Origin: Purshia tridentata
Taxonomy: Eukaryota; Streptophyta; Magnoliopsida; Rosales; Rosaceae
Direction: 5' to 3'
Assembly: GCA_003254885.1 (NCBI GenBank)
Contig: QANT01002103.1
Location: 62,001 to 126,000, forward strand
Length of the DNA stretch: 64,000 nt
Below, piece after piece: positions 57,821 through 64,000 of this stretch (position 1 is the first letter of the stretch; each line of letters begins with the position of its first letter). The notes under the pieces are model-generated. The model ran no database searches. It was not told the DNA's origin and saw nothing but the letters and a program-made list of their open reading frames with translations. The position numbers and the translations under genes were made by a program.

Positions 57821-60800
57821 GTTGTTTTCGTTCTCTGTTTTTTCAGGCTTTTCGAGCTTTTGGATATGGTGGCTTTTTTCAGTGTCTGTGATACTGAGGT
57901 TAGTTGCGGCCGAGTGGAGTAGCAAAATGGTGAGGGAGGATGCTACTTTTCGTTTTGAGAAATAAGAATTCTAAAACGCCCCCGTAATTTAAATAAAATT
58001 ATGGATTCTACCCCAATGGTTTATAAATTTAGAGTGGGCCGCTTTCTCGTCTTTTATTACATTGGGCTTGAGCAAAGCTGAAGTCTCAATCACTGAAGCC
58101 CAGCCCATTTTTAAAGGGTGAGCAGTCTGCCGACATGTACATAATGTCACATGTCACGGTTTAATTAACTGGAAAATACTATATAATCCAACTTACTTTA
58201 CGTTTGGTTCTACATATAATAATAATATGATGTGTATATTATGCAACACATAAGTTGAAAAAACGATAAATAAGACTTTTCCTAATTATATTTTCTTTGT
58301 AATCACTAGACAATTGGAGGTGCTCGCTTAACAGATTTTGACCATTCGATTCAATCTATCTATCAACGCTCACATGCTCATGTGGGCCCCTTAGCTAGAT
58401 AATTACTTGAATGCTTGATTAATTAAGATTTTTTTATGATTAGAATGCTTGGTTCGTATTTATAAAGTGAAGTGAGCCAACTATAATTCCATTAACTGGT
58501 AGGGTTAAAGAGACAAACAATAAGACAGAAGCAGCTATGTAGTATGTACTACCTCACAACTTCATGTTGAGATTATAACATATATTATCATAGTTGCTGT
58601 TGATATAAATTCTTGAGAATATTGGTAGCCAACATGGTCTATATGTCCTATTAGGAAAGGAATGAATCATATCTTGTCCATTTGTTTCTTTTTGGGTTTT
58701 CTAAAGAGTTCTGATGGAATCTTCATTGGAGTGCATTCCATCATGTATAAAAGCATCAATTATCTAGCATAAATAGACAAGAAACCGCCCACTTATTTTT
58801 TAAAACAATAAAATACACACACATGTATATATATAAATATATATCAATCACAAAATATATGTGTGTTATTCTCTTTAAATATTTAGCTTGATACCTGATT
58901 TGGTACCAGACTTTTAATCAAAGTTATTGAAACTTCTACCTTTTTCATTTTTCTCTCTCTCTTTACCCTCTTTTGAATAAATATAACATATAGAATAGTG
59001 TTACATGTACCCAACAAATGATGTGACAATACTTAATTTACTTATTAAATTTTAGCTCATTTTAAATTTATTTATTTCTAAATATAAGATAATGACATAT
59101 GTATTTGATACATTTAATGTATCCATGTCAACCAAAAATGTTTTTGCAAATGTCAAATGAAATGAGGGCATTAGGAAAGTCAAAATAATACAACATGACA
59201 CAACTTTCGTACATGAGTTTATATGTAGACAAACTACAAGTCATTGTATAGCATAATAAAATACAGGTTAATGCTATATTTAATATTTTGGGCAAAGTCT
59301 ATGTTCCCTATCTTGTTTTATGATATGTTAATAGATTGGTGAATAAGTACTCTTCAACCCTAATAGGACCAAATTCACTCACTGGTTGGCCTAGGATTGG
59401 AGCCATATATATCCCAACTGCTCTTGTCACTTATAGATCTCTTACTTTTTAAACAGAATCATAAACATGGGAAAGGAAACTAATAATTAATCAAATAATC
59501 AAAAGTTGTAGTGTATACTTAACAATTGTGGTTAAAATAAGGAGTAAAGTATACTATATTGTTTTGTATTATATTAGAGTCACATCACATGTCTAATAGA
59601 AGTTCGTCTCTATATCTTAATAATGAAGAAGTGAGTCAGTTATGATTGGATAATTGAAAATATGTTTATATGTCATATATAATAAAAGTGTGCTTAAGCG
59701 GATGACAATTCTATTAAGAATATAATGTCCATAGTGCACATGGTTTAATAATTTAATTAATACTAAAATAAGATGAGAATGAAGGACATGTAAAGCCAAA
59801 TCTTGGAGAAAAGGCTGTTTGGGGATCATTTAGCTTGGACTGGTTACAACCTCCCTAATAGGCTTTTTAAATTAAGTTTAAGCTGCATATGCTGCCACGA
59901 TTTTGGGGATTTCCATCAACTGCTGTTGTTGTATTATCTTATATATCTGGGATGATCATGCAGTTACTTTCCTAAAATGGATTTTATTAAGTTTTATTCA
60001 TCATGAAACTCATTAAATATAATATCTTCAGTTTGCGCCAAATATTTGTAGCCCTTGTAGGGGGAACATGGCAGTTCACGGACCCTCATTAGTTCACATA
60101 TTTAAAAATTAAAAAAGGAAAAAAGTTGATGCATAAAGTATATTTCATAGCCTCATAGTAATGGTAATTAAGTCTAATTGAGTACAAATAATCCTTAAAC
60201 TTTATCTTGAATATTATTTTAGTTCACAAATTAATTTTTTAAATTCTATAGTTTATGAACTTTTATTTGTTATCACTTATATTCATTTTTTTTTCTATCA
60301 ATTATAGTAACCCGTATCACATTGGGAGAATAAAGAAAAGATGAGTTCCTACTTTTACTCTTAAATTGAGGTTAAGTGTTTTACACTTTATTAAAACAAG
60401 AGAAAAAATATATGAAATTGATAAAATTGACGAAATTGACTTAAATAATATATGGATAAAAATTTTTGGACCACAGTAACGCTCAAAGTAAAATTCTAGG
60501 ACCATAAGTATGAAAAAGTAAGTATATATAAACATGAGAAGGAAATAGTAATTGGTCTAATCTGATAATTTACCCACCCAATTAAATTTTGGTTGGGTTA
60601 AAAGCATGATCTCAACTTCTCAAAATTCCCGACTTGAATTTATAACTCAACTTGTCAATACAACTTTTTCCATTTAATCTTCTTTTTTTTTTTTGTAGTT
60701 ACGGCGCATATATACAAATGATATCATATATGCCTTCTTAGTGGAAGTGACTACCCTAATTGACTCATATATGTATTATAGTATATTAGTATTATCCAAT

Positions 60801-60948
60801 GATAATATTGTGCATAATTTTAATTAAAACATATACGGTTAAATGTACATGCCTCTTTTATTGACAGATTCCTTATTTATGATTTTTTATGGAGCTTAAT
60901 CCACATCGTATTTTGATAATCGAAATAGTCAATATTTTAGGTCTCCAT
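57821..60948. other. Long AT-rich spacer
   Basis: No gene on either strand. The region contains TATA/ACACAC patches (58805-58865, with a weak palindrome ACACACATGTATATATA against TATATGTGTGT). 57821-58130 is the promoter side of the RRM-like gene. Confidence 0.45.
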
Positions 60949-61470
60949 TAAAGGATCATCTTTTAAAAAAAATAGCTAAATCAAAAACTATTTTCCTGCT
61001 TGATTAAATAATCATCATTTTAAATGTTTATCGAAAATATTTTGTATATCTATTTACTTGATCAAAGTTATATGGCTTAATGATTTTTTATTTGTCTAAT
61101 TGTTAACAATGCTAATCTTTAAAGACCTGAAAAATAACGATTTGGATTGAGGAAATATCATATGGAGTATGACCGATGAAGGATCCCTTAATGAAAATGG
61201 TCTACTGTTATGTATATAGAAGGAGCTTCTAATTCTTAAATAATTTTATTTAAAAGATTTTTTATAGGTTCATGCCACCCTTACAGTATAGTTTGATGAT
61301 CAATACTATCAAATTTTTTGATTGCCACTTAAGAATCATTCTAATAAATACAATGTAAATCGAAAATTGTTAAGTCATCTAATTATAACCAAATAAATAA
61401 AAAATACATTATTTTCAATAAACACTTAAATAATCACCATTTAATCAAATCGTTTTTCATTTGTCTATTG
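60949..61470. repeat. Imperfect inverted-repeat region, possible MITE relic
   Basis: CTTGATTAAATAATCATCATTTTAAATGTTTATCGAAAAT-like sequence near 60999-61040 is matched in reverse complement by 61411-61450. Related words (TTATTTGTCTAATTG at 61089, TCATTTGTCTATTG at 61457) also occur directly. Ends were not defined. Confidence 0.4.
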
Positions 61471-62402
61471 CAAGGAAAATCCTTGAATAGACGTTTATAA
61501 AATAAATAACTCTAATCATGTAACTACAAAGTCAAAAATGCAAAATGGACATAATAACAACTCCCTTAAATAAACTTACTTAAAATTTTTTAATGAAACA
61601 TCCCTCTACACAAAAATATAATAGAAAATTATAAATAAATCAATAAAAATCTACATCAATTTAAGATTTCTTGCTAGTTGAGCCAAAATTCTTGTAGAAG
61701 AGTAGTTTGTGTTAAATATTTAAAAATCCATTTTATTAAACTTGAGTATTGAATCCAAATTAAATACATTGGGTTGAGTTTTTGATTGACGTTAGATGAG
61801 GTGTAAATTTACATTAAAGATAAGAGTAGATTTGATATTATTAAAATAGGTAGCTATAAAACAAACAAAAGGAGATTGAATCAGATGGGCCCACGTAACG
61901 TGGCCGGAAGCTTGGGTAAGAGGCTCAGCACTTGGAGCAGCTACCTCCTCGAGTGGATCAAGTGTTATTCTCCCAGTCCCCCACGCAGAACACAACACAA
62001 CAACTGGAAAAGTGAGTGGCCCCACCCACCATTCCCGCCTCGTACACTCACGCAACCATACTGGGCCTGGGCCCCCACCTTATTCCTGACCGCCCCTAAT
62101 TGACCCGCAAACACCGCCGGGTAGTACAAACCGTTCCCAGTCCTTTCGCTACGGCCGTACGTACCAACAACAATCCATATAATATTTAATCCAAGCCAAT
62201 TGCTTAATCATTAATTAGTGAATACCGAATTTAATCTACCTCAATATCTCGAGATGTTCACTCCACCATATGATTCAACGCTCAGGGGAAGGTCGTTTCC
62301 CCTTACCCTTCTCTCTCCTCACTTTCTCTCTCTCTCTCTCTCCAAACTAAAGTATATTAGACTATCAGTTTGTCCAGAACTTTCATTATCAGTTTGTCAC
62401 CA
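61471..62402. other. Upstream region and leader of the ALS3-like gene
   Basis: AT-rich to about 61860, then a GC-richer stretch (61880-62110). A CT microsatellite at 62325-62343 lies 60 bases before the start codon and is probably in the 5' leader. Confidence 0.45.
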
Positions 62403-64000
62403 ATGGCATCACTCCTCCTCACCACCACGCAAAACCACACAAAACCCACGCCCCCAGCCATATTTCAAGGGTCATTTGCTGACCAGCTTCTTCTTCTTCT
62501 TCCTTCATTTGGGGATGCTTTGGCCACCATGGACTATACTTGGATGGTGGAGTTTCTCAAAGGCATGGTGAAGCCGCTGGCTGCAACTGTCGTGGTGCTC
62601 TTGGCCGTGGCCTTGTCGTTCGTTCAGAAGCTGGGGTTGGGGGGAGAGATGGTCTACTCCATTCTTAGGGCCTTTGTTCAGCTCTCCATTATTGGGTTTG
62701 TCCTCCAGTTCATTTTCACAAGGGACAACCCCATTTGGATCGTTATGGCTTACCTTTTCATGGTATTCGTCTCTCTTCTTCACCCTTCTCGTTTATGATT
62801 ATGCATGCTACATTTCATTACTAAGTGTTTGGTATGTGAGAAAATTGTGGGGGAAAAAAAAGGAATATGAACGAATTGGGGGTCATTTGCTTTTAAAATG
62901 GATATATAACTGTTATGGCTGAAATCATATTATACATGCTCAATACCCTTTTCATGGATTTAGCTTTTGCACCATGTTGATGGGTTATATTTTGGTTTTC
63001 TAGAGATCTCTGCTTTTGGCTTTGCTTGTTGGTAAGAAATAAAATAGAGAAGAAAGAGGTAAGAATCACTGTGCTTCACCTCGTTGGCCTCCAACTGTTA
63101 CCACTTATCCAACTACAGAATCGAATTTTAAATACCCAGAAAGATGTAAGAATCGATCACTCTGCTTCGCATGGTTGGCCTCCAACTTTTACCACTTATC
63201 TAACTACAGAATCGAATTTTAAATACCCAGAAAAATGTAAGAATCACTCTGCTTCACATGGTTGGACTCCAACTTTTACCACTTATCCAACTACAAAATC
63301 GAATATTAAATACCCATAAAGATGCCAAACAGCATTTACATGTGAATCCCCTTCTTATATGGCGCATCAAATTGGAATATTTGATATACTAGGTGCCTAG
63401 GTACCATTTATGGTGCTCTGTACTAATAAATTTGACTTTACATACTTAAATTATTGATCTTTTTTTTCACTGTTACTGCTGTACATCATCATAATTGTTC
63501 CAATATGTGATCGGATTGCTTAAAAGGTGCCTGCTTCATATGACCTTATGTCATTGTTACCCTGCAGGTCTCTGTTGCTGGTTACACAGCAGGTCAAAGG
63601 GCCAAACATGTCCCTCGAGGGAAGTATGTTGCTGGGGTTTCTATATTTGCTGGAACTTCAGTGACAATATTCCTGCTTATTATGCTCAAAGTATTCCCAT
63701 TCACTCCAAGATATATAATCCCAGTTGCTGGAATGATGGTCGGAAACTCCATGACTGTAACCGGGGTTACAATGAAAAGACTTCGAGATGATATCCGAAC
63801 ACAAATGAACCTGGTAGGCTATATAAGTTTCTGTTAGTGATACAAAGGAACATCAACTTTTAGCTTCATATGATCATAATAGAGTCAAGTTTAGTCATTT
63901 TCCAATGTTGCGAATTTGAAAATTGGCAACGATTGAATTAATATGTAGGTTGCCTGTTTTTGTTGCAGGTAGAGACTGCTCTGGCTCTTGGGGCAACCCC
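62403..64000 (+). CDS. ALS3: ALS3-like UPF0014 membrane protein, partial at right edge
   Basis: Exons 62403-62762, 63568-63813 and 63969 to beyond 64000 are visible; at least 212 residues, with the C-terminus outside the window. After a low-complexity N-terminus, repeated hydrophobic segments appear (LAATVVVLLAVALSFVQKLG, AFVQLSIIGFVLQFIF, IWIVMAYLFM, then VSIFAGTSVTIFLLIMLKVF and PVAGMMVGNSMTVTGVTMKR, and VETALALGATP). The motif AGMMVGNSM is diagnostic of the UPF0014 family, the membrane partner of half-ABC transporters. Arabidopsis ALS3 (At2g37330, from memory) is required for aluminium tolerance and phosphate-related root growth. All introns are GT..AG and phase 0. The first ATG is used; an earlier in-frame TTG at 62370 is rejected. 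Confidence 0.92.
63059..63324 (+). repeat. Three ~88-bp tandem repeats in ALS3-like intron 1
   Basis: Copies start at 63059, 63146 and 63237, each beginning GTAAGAATC(G/A) and containing CACTCTGCTTCACATGGTTGG-type, TCCAACTTTTACCACTTATC and AACTACAGAATCGAATTTTA words, and ending AATACCCAGAAAGAT. Identity is roughly 85-95 percent. Frame is kept by chance in part, but the array lies in an intron. Confidence 0.9.

Noticed and set aside
57821-57925. 35-residue extension of the RRM-like protein
   Set aside because: It begins with TTG and the residues MSYMG that follow look like a natural presequence start.
63026-63319. Protein-like repeats in ALS3-like intron 1
   Set aside because: The array lies between good splice sites of the ALS3-like gene and its frame does not fit the flanking exons.

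Overview
This window is nuclear DNA of a flowering plant, most likely a woody core eudicot. The genes are multi-exon with short AT-rich introns and GT..AG borders, and the spaces between them are AT-rich and full of microsatellites, small transposon remnants and tandem duplications. Every confidently read gene belongs to a plant family. No operons, CRISPR arrays, phage or other prokaryotic features are present. I rebuilt gene models by hand from splice sites, reading frame and family knowledge; untranslated ends are mostly not placed.

Layout. 1-2640: an unassigned coding-like fragment, a decayed MuDR/Mutator transposase and a small inverted-repeat element. 3887-6357 (+): a receptor-like cytoplasmic kinase of the PBL7/CDL1 type. 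7926-16078 (-): an 18-exon TBC-domain Rab-GAP with a C-terminal coiled coil. 17689-19686 (-): a lambda-class glutathione transferase. 21572-25087 (-): a chloroplast TerC-family membrane protein. 26444-28325 (+): an mRNA-export factor of the MOS11/CIP29 family. 30573-32250 (-): a clade-D PP2C phosphatase. 35737-36993 (-): a coiled-coil protein of unknown function. 40442-41263 (-): a RING-H2 ubiquitin ligase resembling SGR9. 43308-45278 (-): an E-type PPR protein. 47344-47874 (+): a Tudor-like-domain protein. 50171-51898 (+): an NFRKB-like protein. 53510-55087 (+): a second E-type PPR protein. 55858-57820 (-): a probably mitochondrial RRM-like protein. 62403 to the right edge (+): an ALS3-type UPF0014 membrane protein, cut off by the window.

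How the genes relate. They are independent housekeeping, signalling and stress genes, not one pathway. The clearest large-scale pattern is conserved gene order. From memory of Arabidopsis locus numbers, the left part (kinase, GST lambda, MOS11, PP2C, SGR9) matches a run on chromosome 5 (about At5g02800 down to At5g02750). The right part (two PPR genes, ALS3) matches a run on chromosome 2 (about At2g37310 to At2g37330). The window may therefore keep two ancestral blocks side by side.

I found no convincing undescribed biological system. The most interesting local structures are a tandem duplication that copied part of an exon in the RRM-like gene, the exon-by-exon repeat organisation of the MOS11-like gene, tRNA-headed SINE-like relics, and several tandem duplications whose copies meet at A-runs.
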